Source: Nematostella vectensis
Taxonomy: Eukaryota; Cnidaria; Anthozoa; Actiniaria; Edwardsiidae
Direction: 5' to 3'
Length of the DNA: 64,000 nucleotides
Assembly (NCBI RefSeq): GCF_932526225.1
Contig: NC_064040.1
Location: 7,165,181 to 7,229,180, forward strand
The notes below the pieces were generated by a model, which saw only the letters and a program-made list of their open reading frames with translations, was not told the DNA's origin and searched no databases. Shown one piece after another: positions 34,592-46,931 of the stretch (within the stretch, counting starts at the first letter, position 1; the number at the start of each line of letters is the position of its first letter). Both the position numbers and the translations under genes were made by a program.

Positions 34592-34894
34592 AAACAACTT
34601 TTGACAGTTTTTGACAACTTTTGTAGAAACCCTTTTGATAGCTCATTTAACCCTTTCCGTAACGAAAGCACTTGGACTCCCTCCTCAGGCAGGGATAGCT
34701 CACTCGACACCTTCCTTAATTCTGTCAAACTAAAGATACAAAACTCTACACTTAACAAGACTCGCTCTAACATCACACCTGGTGAACGTAACGCTTTAAC
34801 ACAACTCAACCAAAGACAAGACATCATAATCAAACCCCCAGACAAAGGATCTGGCACAGTCGTAATGGACAAAGACTGGTATATTATTTCTTGA
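34592..34894 (+). pseudogene. Penelope-like RT, N-terminal fragment
   Basis: About 100 codons open from just after a TAG at 34589, ending at the TGA at 34892-34894. The final IIIKPPDKGSGTVVMDKDWY block is the conserved region before the first RT motif of Penelope-like proteins. The frame stops where the internal deletion joins distal RT sequence in another frame. Confidence 0.75.
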
Positions 34895-35855
34895 CGTTAA
34901 TGTCTCCCTTGTTAATAGTAAAATCGAAACTGACCTCTACTCCAAACCTACTGACAAACACCAACACCTTCTTTTTTCATCTTGCCATCCTCATCACACC
35001 AAAAAAGCTATCCCCTATAGCCTCGCCCTCCGTATTCGCCGCATTTGTTCTACAGAAGAAAGCTTTAATAACCGCTGCAATGAACTCACCAACTACCTCC
35101 TCAAGCGTGGCTATAAACCCGCTATTCTCAAGAGACAAATCCTACGCGTTGCTAACATTTCCCGCATTGACGCCCTACACCCTAATAATAACAACCACAA
35201 AAACTCCCGTCGCATCCCCTTTGTCACTACCTATAACCCTATACTACCTAACATCAACGACATAATCCGTAGAAACTACAACCTTCTACTCTCGCCTAAG
35301 CGATGCCATAAGGTTTTCACTGAGCCCCCTCTTGTCGCCTTTCGCCGCTCACCTAACCTCCGCGACATACTCGTTAAAGCCAAGCTACCTTCCGACCGCT
35401 CTCCCACCAACCAACCTCCCGGTGCTTTCCGTTGCGGAAAAAACTGCCTAACCTGCCCCTATATTAGAACCGATGGCCCGACAAGCTACACATTTTTCTC
35501 AACAGGTGAAACACGACCTATAACCTCCCACATAACCTGCAATTATAAAAACGTGATTTATATGATTCAATGTAACCGCTGTAACCTTCAATATATTGGG
35601 GAAACTAAACGTAAATTAAAAGAACGCTTTAATGACCACCGCAGAACTGTAGACTCCCAATCTCGATCCATACCAACCCACGCCGCTGAACACTCCCTAA
35701 AACCTAACCACTCCGCTTCTGACATAGAGCTCATACCTATTGAAAAAATAAGAAATAACAGCGACTCCACCTGCAAAGCAAGAGAAGCCACACTGATAGC
35801 TCGCGCTGGCACTCTTGAACCCGGTGGCCTCAACCGGCGTGAAGAAACCGTTTAG
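34866..35855 (+). pseudogene. Penelope-like distal RT, linker and GIY-YIG endonuclease
   Basis: A single uninterrupted frame of 330 codons that lacks an early ATG. In order: FLDVNVSLVNSKIETDLYSK and KPTDKHQHLLFSSCHPHHTK (RT motif 7 region and thumb), FRRSPNLRDILVKAKLPS, the Cys motif CGKNCLTCPY, then the endonuclease core VIYMIQCNRCNLQYIGETKR with KLKERFNDHR and an HAAEH downstream. The GIY-YIG signature is the IYM ... YIG pair, with Arg on the following helix. The preserved frame suggests a fairly recent insertion. Confidence 0.8.
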
Positions 35856-35998
35856 CTACTTAGTAATCCTCACCACCCTATTTACCATCTTCCATAAGTC
35901 ACCCCTTCCTCAATTACTATTTTTACCTTTTGTTAGTTAATCATCAATGAACTTTGTACATATACCAGCTGTAACATGCCATTGTAACTCATTTATAA

Positions 35999-36034
35999 CC
36001 TGAAGAAGGCAGGTATTGGCCTGCCGAAATATCG
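35999..36034 (+). ncRNA. Hammerhead-like motif at the Penelope-like 3' end
   Basis: CTGAAGA, then a 6-bp stem (ggcagg / cctgcc, loop tattgg), then GAAA. This resembles the hammerhead core CUGANGA - stem II - GAAA, and hammerheads are known in Penelope-like elements. One extra A sits between core and stem and I could not confirm stems I and III, so it may be inactive or only the conserved 3' tail. Confidence 0.3.
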
Positions 36035-36062
36035 TTCTAAAAAACATAAATCTGCGTTGTTG

Positions 36063-38364
36063 TCGACTTTTTCTTTTAAAGGTTGTAGAAACTAGGATGG
36101 AATTCCTCCTTGCCTAAATACTGATAGTACAGCATTCGCAAGATTTTAAGGCAAAAAAATTAACTCTTTTTTCTCACAGACATGATTTAGCCACTAACAG
36201 TTTGTCAATCGATGTATTCCCCCTATCACATGATAAAACGCCCAGGCGAACGCAAATTTCAATGTGTCTAAACGTTTTTCCGAACATGGATGGAGGGAAA
36301 ATTAATATCGTACAGGGTCGTATAATGCAACTCAGGATTATTTTTAACGCAGATGAGAGCTTTAATCATTTAGTGCAGATAGTGTTCCAATGGTAGTCTT
36401 AATGTTCAAAATAAAAACAAAACAACAACAACATTGTTGTCGGTTCTCCCTCCACCCCTCCCCTGTGGATTTGTCCGCACTGCGAAGCTCATTGAGAGTG
36501 GGGGATTTCGGGAAACGAAGCTCTCGGTATCCAGTGACGTTTTCCGGTTATTTCAAAGATACCTACTAATTTGAAAGGGAATTACGGCTCGTAACACTGA
36601 ATTGAATATTTTTTTATTATGCGTATTTTGAATTAAAAGTACAAATATATACTGTATATATGCTATATATATATTGTAGTTTCTCGAGTTGCAATACGCT
36701 TGGTTGAGCTGTCGATATTTTTTTCATTTTATTTTCATTCTCGTCTAAATTATTGGCTCACCCCCCAGCTCTACGGGCCTGGAGCGCCATAGTTATAACA
36801 CCAACATAAAAGGAATATTTTTTTCTTCAAATAACCCACAACGCTCTGTGTGATATTCCATATCTATTCGGGACGAGGGATATTTTATCATATCAACGTT
36901 TCTAAAGAAAATAGACACGGTTCAAAATATTGTCTTCGTGTTTCATGAGATCCATAAGGTCTAAGAAAAATAAACAATTCTTGAGACAGCCATAATTAAT
37001 GAAGGACGATCCAACTCATATTTGATAGCACTCGTTTTAAAGCCTTGTGATCACATGAAATACATATTTTATTGCAAAATAAATGGAAAACGATTGTATC
37101 ATTTTTGAGTATCCTACCCTAGTTTTAGAGCCTCTGTCATGCCGCTATTTTACGCTCCCGCGCAATATCGAGTCGCACAAAGTTCCCATTTCTACTGGCA
37201 AATCAAGCAAGAAGCTAAGATCATTCACTGAAACATTGTTAATAAGGCATCACACCTCAATTATCAATGGTCATTTAAAAGTTCTCACACAGCCACCGTT
37301 GTTTTTGCTTTTAATGCAAAATTGGTTTGAGACGTTTTTCTTACGACGAGAAACTGACAATGACTTTTTCAGTGAATTTGAGCATACGAAACTCCATCTT
37401 GAATATAATTTGGATGCGCGATAAATGGGAGAAGAATGGAGAGCAATGCAATCGAAAATATCGCAATAGTTTTTTATTATGCTTATGGCTGATTTAGACA
37501 GTACGATTTCATAATCGTATGCGACTTGCCTACGATATGTCTTAGCCCTAAAATACACACGCTTCTTAGTCGAACATCGTAGTGGAGTCGTAGTCTAATT
37601 TATTTATCTAACTTATGCTTTATAGTTTTGTCTACAAAAAGCACGTCTATTGAGAACCGAAAGTGGACTCTCCGCTGTGGAGAGAGGGGGGAGGGGATTT
37701 ACACACTACGGATTCGTAGTCGAGCATCGTGGTGAAGTCGTAGACTAATCTACTAATTTACACTCTACGACTCGAGTTGTAGAGGTGTCGCATTCAACCA
37801 AATCTTGCTGTCTAGTTCGCCTTTAGTCAAACTCGACATGTTGCTAGGGTTACAAAATGGCGGCTGACAGATACACTGACTGAGTGAGTGACAAGATATT
37901 ACGTTTCGATATTACGTACGCTTGAGGAGAAGGGATGATAACATGTTTTCCGAGCCCCATAAACCGAAGCCGTAACCCCCCCTAGCCCCGACAACGCCTT
38001 TCTATGGTTATGCGTCAAAACATTGAAAAACAGCGTGATGATAGGATAAAAGTCGTAATCTAAATACCCATCTCATTGATATAGAAAAGGTCCATATTAA
38101 GACTCCCGCCCGCAACAGCAAGGCTTGGACCTGCTATATATTTTTTGTGATATTGCAAATAGACTCCATCGGTTACCGGTGTTTAGGGCGGTTACAATTG
38201 TACAATTTTTCTCACACGACCGAGTGCATGAGTGTATGTAAAAAACGAACAGAAGTATCCACCCAAAGGAATCATCACATGATCTGAATTGGGCGGCAAC
38301 AAGCTTTTAACACTGTTAGTCGATTGTGTCGATTGGCGCAAGCTTACTAGGCACTCTGTCGTAA
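36063..38364. other. Intergenic, no supported gene
   Basis: AT-rich. Two direct copies of a short motif (gtcgaRcatcgtRgtgRagtcgtag) lie at about 37570 and 37720. A 113-codon ORF at 37083-37424 has no recognisable domain and is treated as chance. Confidence 0.5.
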
Positions 38365-38654
38365 TTTAGTATAAATCCACTCACAAACGAATCCCGCAAT
38401 TTGAATGGCTCCCGTACTCACTATCTATTGAGCATATATATAGTGAGTAGCTAAAAAGCGGCGCCAAAAGCGGTTATTTATTACTGGGAGTTATTAAAAT
38501 CGTCATTTATTTGAAGGTAGTATGTGAGTGGATTTATACTAAAACAATTAGACTACTTGTTCTCGTTTTCTGAGTCAAATAGTCAACCCGGCGCTACGAG
38601 CCGCGTTGACTATTTATTGACTCATAGAAAACTCGAACTCGTAGTCTAATTGTT
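38365..38654. repeat. Two adjacent hairpin elements downstream of the GPCR
   Basis: The first has arms tagtataaatccactcacaa (38365) and its complement near 38522-38541. The second runs aacaattagactac ... gtagtctaattgtt (38544-38654) with inner arms around gagtcaaatagtcaac. Both look like small foldback MITEs inserted side by side. Confidence 0.7.
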
Positions 38655-38802
38655 AAATATTGGCTACCGCCCGTAAAAGCCAGGTTCATGCCTGTATTTT
38701 ATTGCAGTATTGTCAATGGGCTGTTATTATGGCTATAGCGAGCTATGGCATTATTCCCTTCATCAGTGATACATTGGCTTACGCCCGTAATAGCCAGGTG
38801 AA

Positions 38803-39930
38803 TCACTTCGTCTTTGTGTTGGTATCGCTGTCTTCAGGGGCATTTTGAACTCGTCTGACGGTGATGGACCCTGCGGTCACTGAGACGTCAGACGGTGTAT
38901 AGAAGGTCCCTCCTCCCCCAGGAGTTAAGCGATTGATAACGTGATTTTTAAAAATCCTTTTGAAAGCCGTGCGAAATCGCTTGTATTTCAGCCAGTAAAT
39001 AATAGGATTGCAGCAGCTGTTGCTGAAACCGATGATCATTCCTACCATAGACGCAGGTCCTCTGATCTTAGTCTTTTTCGCGATCTCAAAAAACAGCATG
39101 ATACAGAATGGCGACCAACAGACGAGATAAGTTAAAATCAGCAACAAAATTGTCATTAGCCCTTTATACTTTCTTAGAACCGAACTTTTTGATTTGTTGC
39201 TTGCCTTCTTTTCTTGAGGGTTTGTTTCACCGATACGGACATCGATTCGTTTCGATTGGTCACGGATGATGCGAGCGAGTAACACGTATACAATAAACAT
39301 GACTATTAGCGCAATGCCGTACGTCCCAGTCACAACCGACACAGCAAACGTCAAGTTCAGGCCATTAGACGCCCAATCCTCCGATGCGCATTCCCCGATA
39401 TACGGGATAAAGCACTCGTAGGAACTAATCCCAATTATGGGTAAGAGCGCCCAAAAGGCAGAGTAAATCCATGCGATCAGACAATATATGTACACTTTAC
39501 GAGTCGTCATCCATGTGGGGTAAAGAAGCGGTCGCGCGATTGAGAGATATTTGTCCACGGAGAGCAGCATCAGGTGCATAATGGATGATATACAGAAACA
39601 GAAGTTCCCAAATGCGTTAAAGTCCTTCATAAACACACCACATCGCCACGTTTGGGTTCGAAAAGCTTCGATTGCGCACGGCATCACAAGTAAGCCAACG
39701 AGTACATCCGCAATGGCTAGACTTAGCAAGAAATGATTGTTTACGGTAGATCGGAGCATGTCGCTTGTCATGAAGACAACCATCACAGCGGAGTTCCCAA
39801 CAACGGTCAGCACTAGTACGACAGCCATATACACAGTGCCAAATACGGCCCAGGCGAACTCCATCTCAAATAGACGAACAGCCCCGCCTTCCGTCGATGC
39901 GTTCGTAATGTTTGGTAAAGTTCCCTTCAT
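38803..39930 (-). CDS. Class A (rhodopsin-family) G-protein-coupled receptor, orphan
   Basis: An intronless 375-aa seven-pass receptor. Start: ATG at 39930, giving MKGTLPNITNASTEGG with N-glycosylation sites (NIT, NAS). TM1 has VVGNSAVMVV, TM2 LAIADVLVGLLVMP, TM3 ends SVDKYLSIARP (DRY as DKY), TM6 YLVCWSPFCIM (CWxP) and TM7 SNSCCNPIIYWLKYKRFR (NPxxY and helix 8). Residue 17 before the DKY Asp is Asn, not the Asp that binds amines, so a classical aminergic ligand is unlikely. ICL3 is Lys/Ser-rich (EKKASNKSKSSVLRKYKG). The C tail has Ser/Thr sites (TPSDVSVTAGS). The ligand is unknown. Single-exon orphan class A receptors are numerous in cnidarians. Confidence 0.93.
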   Translation of the reverse strand: MKGTLPNITNASTEGGAVRLFEMEFAWAVFGTVYMAVVLVLTVVGNSAVMVVFMTSDMLRSTVNNHFLLSLAIADVLVGLLVMPCAIEAFRTQTWRCGVFMKDFNAFGNFCFCISSIMHLMLLSVDKYLSIARPLLYPTWMTTRKVYIYCLIAWIYSAFWALLPIIGISSYECFIPYIGECASEDWASNGLNLTFAVSVVTGTYGIALIVMFIVYVLLARIIRDQSKRIDVRIGETNPQEKKASNKSKSSVLRKYKGLMTILLLILTYLVCWSPFCIMLFFEIAKKTKIRGPASMVGMIIGFSNSCCNPIIYWLKYKRFRTAFKRIFKNHVINRLTPGGGGTFYTPSDVSVTAGSITVRRVQNAPEDSDTNTKTK

Positions 39931-40712
39931 GGTTAATCTTTGTCTTTTCAAATGCTTTTTGAGTTAGCTCTGGGCTTGTGGTTCTTTGCGGAGGCTGTAT
40001 TTGTGGCGTAGTTGTCTATTTTAAAGAGAAAAACAGGATATTAGCAAATCCAATTAGATTGGAGACGCGGTAATTTCAGGCGCATATGTCCTAGTGGGTT
40101 TGATTTCCCGTAAATTAAAGAAAGAAAGAACTGGACACAGCAGAGGCTAGGTTGAATGTCAGATTCGTGTTCAATTCTCTGTAAATGACTAGCTATTCAT
40201 TGTTCTTAAGAAGTGACAAGCAAACAATAGATCTAAGGATTTCGCCAAAATGTGAGCAAGTAGAGATCATAGAAACAGTTGTACTGAGTTGTTGACAATT
40301 GGCATCGCGCGTATAAACAAATATAATAAGAAAAAAATTTTACACAATTAGAAAAACTATTAATATAGCAACACAAGTAACGTACATTCATTTCTATTGG
40401 ATATTCCTTTAATTTGGAAGAGTAATTACTAAAACTGCCGACCAACCATAGTACTGATTCTTATGAAATATAGGTTTGTCGCTTTTACCTTATTAAAAGT
40501 AAACGTAATAGATTAGTTAGTCTGCTGTTATGGTTTTAACTGGACATTAGAGGAAGTATTAGTAGTATTAAAAAGCATAAAAATATGAAACTGAAATTTC
40601 TGAAGAAAAAAAAAATAGCGGAAATAAAATTTAACTGTGGATCCAATACAAGAGAGAGTTTCAGGAATAAAAAATTTGAATTTCTAATTACTTCCAAAAA
40701 TCACATAACATA

Positions 40713-40719
40713 ATATTAA

Positions 40720-40758
<39 letters not shown>

Positions 40759-40989
40759 TACTATTACTATTACTATTACTATTACTATTACTATTACTAT
40801 TACTATTACTATTACTATTACTATTACTATTACTATTACTATTACTATTACTATTACTATTACTATTACTATTACTATTACTATTACTATTACTATTACT
40901 ATTACTATTACTATTACTATTACTATTACTATTACTATTACTATTACTATTACTATTACTATTACTATTACTATTACTATTACTATTAC

Positions 40990-41083
<94 letters not shown>

Positions 41084-41084
41084 T
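40713..41084. repeat. (TTA)n / (TTACTA)n microsatellite, about 370 bp
   Basis: A central block of the hexamer ttacta is flanked on both sides by ttattatta trinucleotide, so the hexamer variant expanded inside an older TTA array. Confidence 0.98.
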
Positions 41085-41242
41085 ACCTTTTTTAGTGTTA
41101 AATACTTTTATTTGTGTGTGAGTTGATCTGATGTTACTACATTAGAAATGTCTATTTTGTTAAAAAAAGACCGCTTTAAACGGGGAGGAAGTTTGCTTGG
41201 TTAAGGGTAAGATGAATGATCGCTATTGTAGTACATTCTTAT

Positions 41243-41522
41243 TTATAAGAAAGTCTAATTTTCAGTAGGGACATTTTAAGGCTTAATATGTTTTCAACGA
41301 TGTTCTTAAATTTTAGTGCATATAAGAATATAATACCAAATGAATTGAAGCAGGGAAGAGAATTACACTTATGATCAATATCAATAAATAAGGTTGTTAC
41401 TACGAGCAAAATTTGATTCTGCATTTAAGAATGCTTCAGGACTAAAAAACATTTTTTTTTTGCTATCTGGCCTCGGCATTATCTTAAAATTTGGTGAGAT
41501 CTCATGCTGGACGTTCTTATAA
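41243..41522. mobile_element. TTATAAGAACGTC MITE, copy 2
   Basis: Same orientation and body as 21986-22252. The left TIR has one change (ttataagaaagtcta); the right end is tggacgttcttataa, with a short repeat of ggttcttataaaaaag after it. It has an extra stretch near 41290-41330 relative to copy 1. Confidence 0.8.
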
Positions 41523-42929
41523 AAAAAGGTTCTTATAAAAAAGAGTATATGCCAACTTGGAAGTCAGCTCATATTTACATTCGCCATATTTGTGTTCATG
41601 TTTGAAATGAAAAACAAAGTAATAAATCGTGAGTTAAAAAAAAAAACGTTTCGAACAAAACTGCTTGAGATCTGAGGAACACTTTAGAATACAATAGGTT
41701 CGGGCTTCTGAAAAAGGATATTCACTGATATTATGTATGCGTTGATGATCAACAAGCAAAAACGGATTTTTTACCTATAATTTGCCGAAGTTTATGCTAA
41801 AATTTGAGAACTCCTTTTCCGTAGTACACGGTACACAGTACATATCTAAATATTAATAAGAAATCATTTATAAAATCTTTAAAAATATTAATTAATTTGA
41901 TGACAACTCATTGTAAAAGGAGAGAGTACAGATACAATTAAACTAAAACGCCGTTTTGGGGCCGTTCGCAATATGTTGAAAAGTGACGACATTGAGTTCA
42001 ATAGGAAACAATTGAACGAGTTTGAAATTACCTCCACTCCACTATTTCATAGGAAAATATTCCATGAAAAATGAGATTACCTTGGAGGGTTTATTTGAGG
42101 CAGGCGTATTGACGGGAAAGGACGTGCCTTGCTCATCTATCAGTAAGCATAAGTTTTGTTGTCTCCTGGGGCCATTTAGCAGCAACACTACACGGTTATT
42201 GCCTTGACTTTAAATGAAAAAATCATGGGAAAGATTCTTATCTCCTTGAAAATGAAATACCGAAACAATATACAGTAAATGATAAGGCCTTAATTCCGAC
42301 AGAAGTCTTAAGATTTACTCCCCGTGTTTCCGTTCATAAAACATCAAAGTGGCAGTCAATCTAACGGCTAAGATTTAGTTTCCCTTTTTCCTGTCGGCAA
42401 TTTAAGGCGTCAGTTTGGTTCCTGAGTAATCGAAACAGATATAATTGCTTTATTCGCAAAGTGAAGTATCAATTTTACCCGGGCTAGAACGTCAATAAGA
42501 ATAGCTATTTGTTGTACCTGATATCTTTCGCACTCTCTAGACCTTTTTTTAATTCGTGATTATTCATAAAAATGATAAAAATCAAAGTATACCTGGGTAT
42601 ATGGATCGTTTGCTTTTGCTAGTTTCTAACCGGTTTCTATAACAGTAAACACCCGCATTAAAGTACCTTAAATTTTCAAGATCACGTTGAATACAGTAGA
42701 TTCTTATAAATCGGGGTATCTTTTGACAAATCAGGCTGTTTAGGTTCTTGATTAGTTCTTATTTTTTATATACACCGACAATAACAGTCAATGCTGAACG
42801 CAGCATAATTTCAGGGGTGGATCCAGACTGATTAAAATGATTCCAGTGAATCACTCAAACTCCCAGAAAAAAGTTAACATTTGCTAAAAGCATATTTTCT
42901 CTTTTGTTATCGACTGTTAGAATTTTGCA

Positions 42930-43062
42930 GCGGCGTAGCCAGGGGGCCTTTTTGAGGCATTCTCTCCTGTGTTTTAGATAATGTCTCACACATTTTCTGT
43001 ATTTTTGGCTGCTAGAAAGGGGGACCCGGGCCCCCGAGACCACCCCCCTGGCTACGCCCCTG
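42930..43062. repeat. Dispersed repeat (partner at 54055-54170)
   Basis: Both copies share ggcattytctcctrtrtttt, then agatrtc..., ctgtattytYggctgctaga and ccctggcta in the same order, with a G/C-rich run of variable length. The element type is unknown. Confidence 0.65.
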
Positions 43063-46048
43063 TTTTGACAAAACAATCTTTCAAAAAAGGGCCTATTCTT
43101 TCCCTTTCCCACCAAACTGATAAGGTTCTTATGGTAAAAAGGATCCTTAAAATGCTAAATCCTTACCTGAACTGGTTTATAATCTCTAGGTTCTTTTGCG
43201 CGGGTGATTACTGTATTATTATATCGGAACTGCAGGTGATTCAAGGAAGTAATTTTAAGGGTTGTTGAAACGTCGAGAAACTGAAAACATTTTGATATCC
43301 AAATGTCGAACCATATGGTTCAATTATCTTTGTTTTGGACAATCAAGCATTTTGCTGTTTCTTAAGCACTTGTGATATAAATAAAAGAAAATAAGGTTTA
43401 ATAATAGTTCAAACTTTTGATTTTAACTCTTCCCCTTAAACTTCAAGCAAAGAAAATCGAAGAAAAAACTCTAAAAGACGTAAGGGGTTATACTAATTGG
43501 TAATATCAGCACTTTTCTGCTTCTCTTTATAAAAAGAAATGAAGAACAGGCGCTGATCAAGGAAAAAAATCTGACCTGTTGAACGAAAAAAGCGCCTGCA
43601 CTGTCGCCTCAATGAAAAGAATGAATGACATGCAGCATACATTTTGATCTGTTTATGTGAACACGTCTAAATAGGTCTGGGCGCCTGAAGGAAAATATCT
43701 ACCATAAGATCAAATCTAAAAAACGAAGTAAAAAGTGTACAAAATGGAAGGAATACATTTAAACTCTAGACACTATTAATTGTCATGCGGAATACCACCT
43801 ACTCACCGGGGAGCACCTTAAAGGCACTATGGAAATTAAAGCCTCGACATTCCCTTTTTTCTTAATATAAACTACTAAAAAAGAATATTCAATACATTTG
43901 TATTAATTAAGATAAATAAATAAATGTGACATCCGATATTGTATACCATCCGTTGCCGGTGTAGCTAAAAGTAAGGTCTACTTTTTCCCGTTTATTGATG
44001 TCAGTCTTAGCTAGTCAACGGCTATAAGTTAAATTTATTGTCTTTTAATCTTCGGCTCCCCTGCGTGAAACCGCCAACAACCCTAATCAGTCGCGGAAGA
44101 AAGTTAGATTTTAGGGGTTATTGTTTTTATCGTATTCGCTATCGGCTATTCATAGTAGGGGTCCAGACTTTTAAAGCTTCAGTTTTTTCTGTAAATGGTA
44201 GTTATCACTGAGAAGTGTCTGACGCGAATTTTGGGCATGTTCACATTTTCCCACTCATCTTTGTCAAGAAAACTGCGCTAATGTGCACTCACTAAAATAC
44301 TCCCCTCTATTTTATGTGTTAATTAGAAGTCTGGAAAACAAATAAAAACTACCCAATAGCTTAGTTCCGGGAAATCTTTCCTGGAAAACCTTAAAAAGTC
44401 ACAGCTTACTCGAAAGGTTTTGTACAAGCACAAAGACAACAGCAGGAGCTTTCTCATACCCTTGTTGATTACGCTCTCATCCTATAGGGAAAAGAGCTCT
44501 TGAGAGACCCCCCACCTCCCGCCTCCCATTCGAATTTGGATTTGGACGCAATAAGTTCTCACTAGGACGCAACGCAAGTAATTTCCGATTTTTACACAAC
44601 ACGCGGCCAAATATCCAACACAATATCCCTCTCTAAAACGCCAAGGCGAGCGAGAGGCAATGGAAAAAGCAGCACAGACGAACCAGGATATTGGTTAAAG
44701 TCTCTCATTATCCTTCGGAAAAATAAAGCTAGTTTTAGCCTTTTGTGTGGTTTTGAAGGGGAATTGTGGCGCAGAAAGGGGTTTAGTTCTTCGAGAGAAC
44801 CCCCACCCCAAAGAGAGAAGAAGAGAGGATCACGGGAGACTGGGAACAATATCCTGGTTCGGGTGGAGGAGCGGGCGGTATAAAATCTCTTATTGGCTTA
44901 GCTACTTAACTTAATGGACTGGAGCGCGAGTAAAAGCGAACGCGACTGCTTTATTATACTTGCTTTTGTGTTTGACCCATTTCCACTCTGGGTTAGATTA
45001 CGTTTGTGTTTGACCCATTTTCATGTCTGTTACGCTTTGACACATTTTTACGTACTCTACTGTTTTACGCCTTGTGTTTGACATAATTTTCATTCTGTTA
45101 CCCTTGTGTTTGACTTATTTTTATTCTGAGTTGATAGCGCGTGTGTGTTTCTTTTTTTAATGCCATAATTCCAAATTCCATATAAGAACAAATTCGTCCT
45201 CCTTCATCCTCATATCATGCGACAGTATCGGCTGCGCAATTTCTTTCAGGTGATAAATTCTTAATCATTAAAAAAGCTAGATAAGATATGATAAGAAGTT
45301 ATTAGCGAAAGCTGAAATTTTAATGAAAGGACATGCTTATTTGCAAAAGTCATATGAACATTGCGCGACCAGATGGGCTAACAGTAAATGCAAACAAACC
45401 TGTTTTCATTTGAAGTTTGCTTTAGCAAAGTAAACGATTTTCAATTAGAGAGGTGTATTTAAAACATCAGATAACATACTTGTTTTGTCTATTTGCTAAC
45501 ACACACAATTTAAAACTTAAAATAGTCAAAATCCGTCTTGAATATAATGAGCTGGTCAGCTTTTGATCAGACTTTTATTCCAGGATCTAGTAACAGTTAG
45601 ATCCTCTTATTGAGATCCTCTTATTGCGTAATTATAAATGTTTTAAACAAATTGTTATTAAGGTTTAAAGGAATATCTGCTGTTCAACTGGTCTACAGTT
45701 TCTCCGATACCTTTTTTACGAATTTACGAATTATACAGGTGTGTTTGTGGCTGGCTGGCTTCCCGCGTTTGAATATGGTTACACCGACAAAGCATGACAG
45801 CCTGTTGAACAATAAATGAAAGCTTTCTAGAGTCTAAAACTTACTAGCACCTTTCCCTCAGCCTTGCTTGCGCTAATAGTCCATCTTGTTCCTACTAAAT
45901 GATCGCAACAGAGCGGACATCAAATCTCGAAGGCTGCCTTGACGTTTTTTTTGCATGTTAAGTTAAACGATTATTCGCGTCACTGCAGTCTTAACAAAAC
46001 AATCTTTGCGGTTTGTTTTCAAATGCCGACAGCACAAACAAAGAGATC

Positions 46049-46931
46049 AAACGGCGTACCAGGGTCGCATTATCGAGTCGCTCTAGAAAAGTTCGAGATA
46101 ATGCGACGTTGGCACGCCGTTTATTGCGCACGAAATTGAATTAATGGGGAGGTCGCACCAACTTTCTGGAGCGGGTGGGCTAGTCGGATAATGCGACTTT
46201 GGTACGGCGAGGGATTAAATGGTGCTCCAAGGTCGCACCAGTCATAACGATTACATTATGCAGATGAGTTTATAACAAGAGACCATACATCATGGTCTCT
46301 TGTTTATAATCAATGCGAATCGTTTTGGTTGAACAAAAATAAAAAAAGGAGCTGCCCGTGCAGAGTATTATTGACTCCCCCCCGTTCTTCGCGCATGCGC
46401 CCAATTGACAATAACTCCCCTGAGACCCTGTATGTAGCCTGAAAGCCCGTATGTAGCCCCTCGCTTCGCACTTTTCAGGCAAAAGTGAAAATGGCGGCGT
46501 TTCGGAAATCATTACCTGAGGAATCGACGGGTCGGGTACAGATGTGCAGCTTTTGTTTCGGGGACACGAAATGAGAGTGCATTTCATGCGAAATGCCGTT
46601 TTGTAATTATAGAAAAAACAGAAGACGCAGCAAAAGCCGTCGCCTTTTCTTTATCCAATCTATTGCGGCATGTAATCAATTCATTCTCCTCTCCCTATTA
46701 GACAATATTGCTCTGACCAAGAAGGCCTTTCTAGTCATTTTTAGTCTTCGTGTTCTGTCCTCCATTTTAGCGTCATAAGACAAAGCAGCATGTATTTTGT
46801 GCCTATGGACTATATTGTAACTCTCCATACCCATGGGAGTTAACAAACAAAGAGTTCGACGTTTATTGTACAGCCGCTCTATGATCGAACCTCTACCGAA
46901 CCAGAACGGTGCGACTCTGGCACGCCGTTTA
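46049..46931. mobile_element. TIR element with AAACGGCGTRCCAGRGTCGCA ends
   Basis: The left end at 46049 is answered by its complement at 46908-46931 (tgcgactctggcacgccgttt). A further inverted copy inside (46105-46125, dataatgcgacgttggcacgcc-like) makes the left end a hairpin by itself, so this may be two nested elements. No transposase was recognised. Confidence 0.55.

Larger units (their letters stand above)
34589..36062 (+). mobile_element. Penelope-like retroelement with deleted RT core
   Basis: Penelope-like elements encode an RT followed by a GIY-YIG endonuclease. Here the RT N-terminal part (34592-34891, ending IIIKPPDKGSGTVVMDKDWY) is joined in another frame to the distal RT part (FLDVNVSLVNSKIETDLYSK). 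It then runs FRRSPNLRDILVKAKL, a Cys motif CGKNCLTCPY, and the endonuclease. The palm with the catalytic Asp pair is missing. The 3' tail has a cctgaagaaggcagg...cctgccgaaa hairpin, a form common at Penelope-like 3' ends. Confidence 0.85.

Noticed and set aside
34576-34872. 98-codon ORF antisense to the Penelope-like element
   Set aside because: Shadow of the RT N-terminal coding strand, with no independent motif.
37083-37424. 113-codon ORF in the intergenic region
   Set aside because: No domain, splice partner or conserved motif; overlapped by an equally long antisense ORF.
44592-46587. ORFs of 66-105 codons
   Set aside because: No splice-consistent neighbours and no family resemblance; several overlap the TIR element at 46049-46931.
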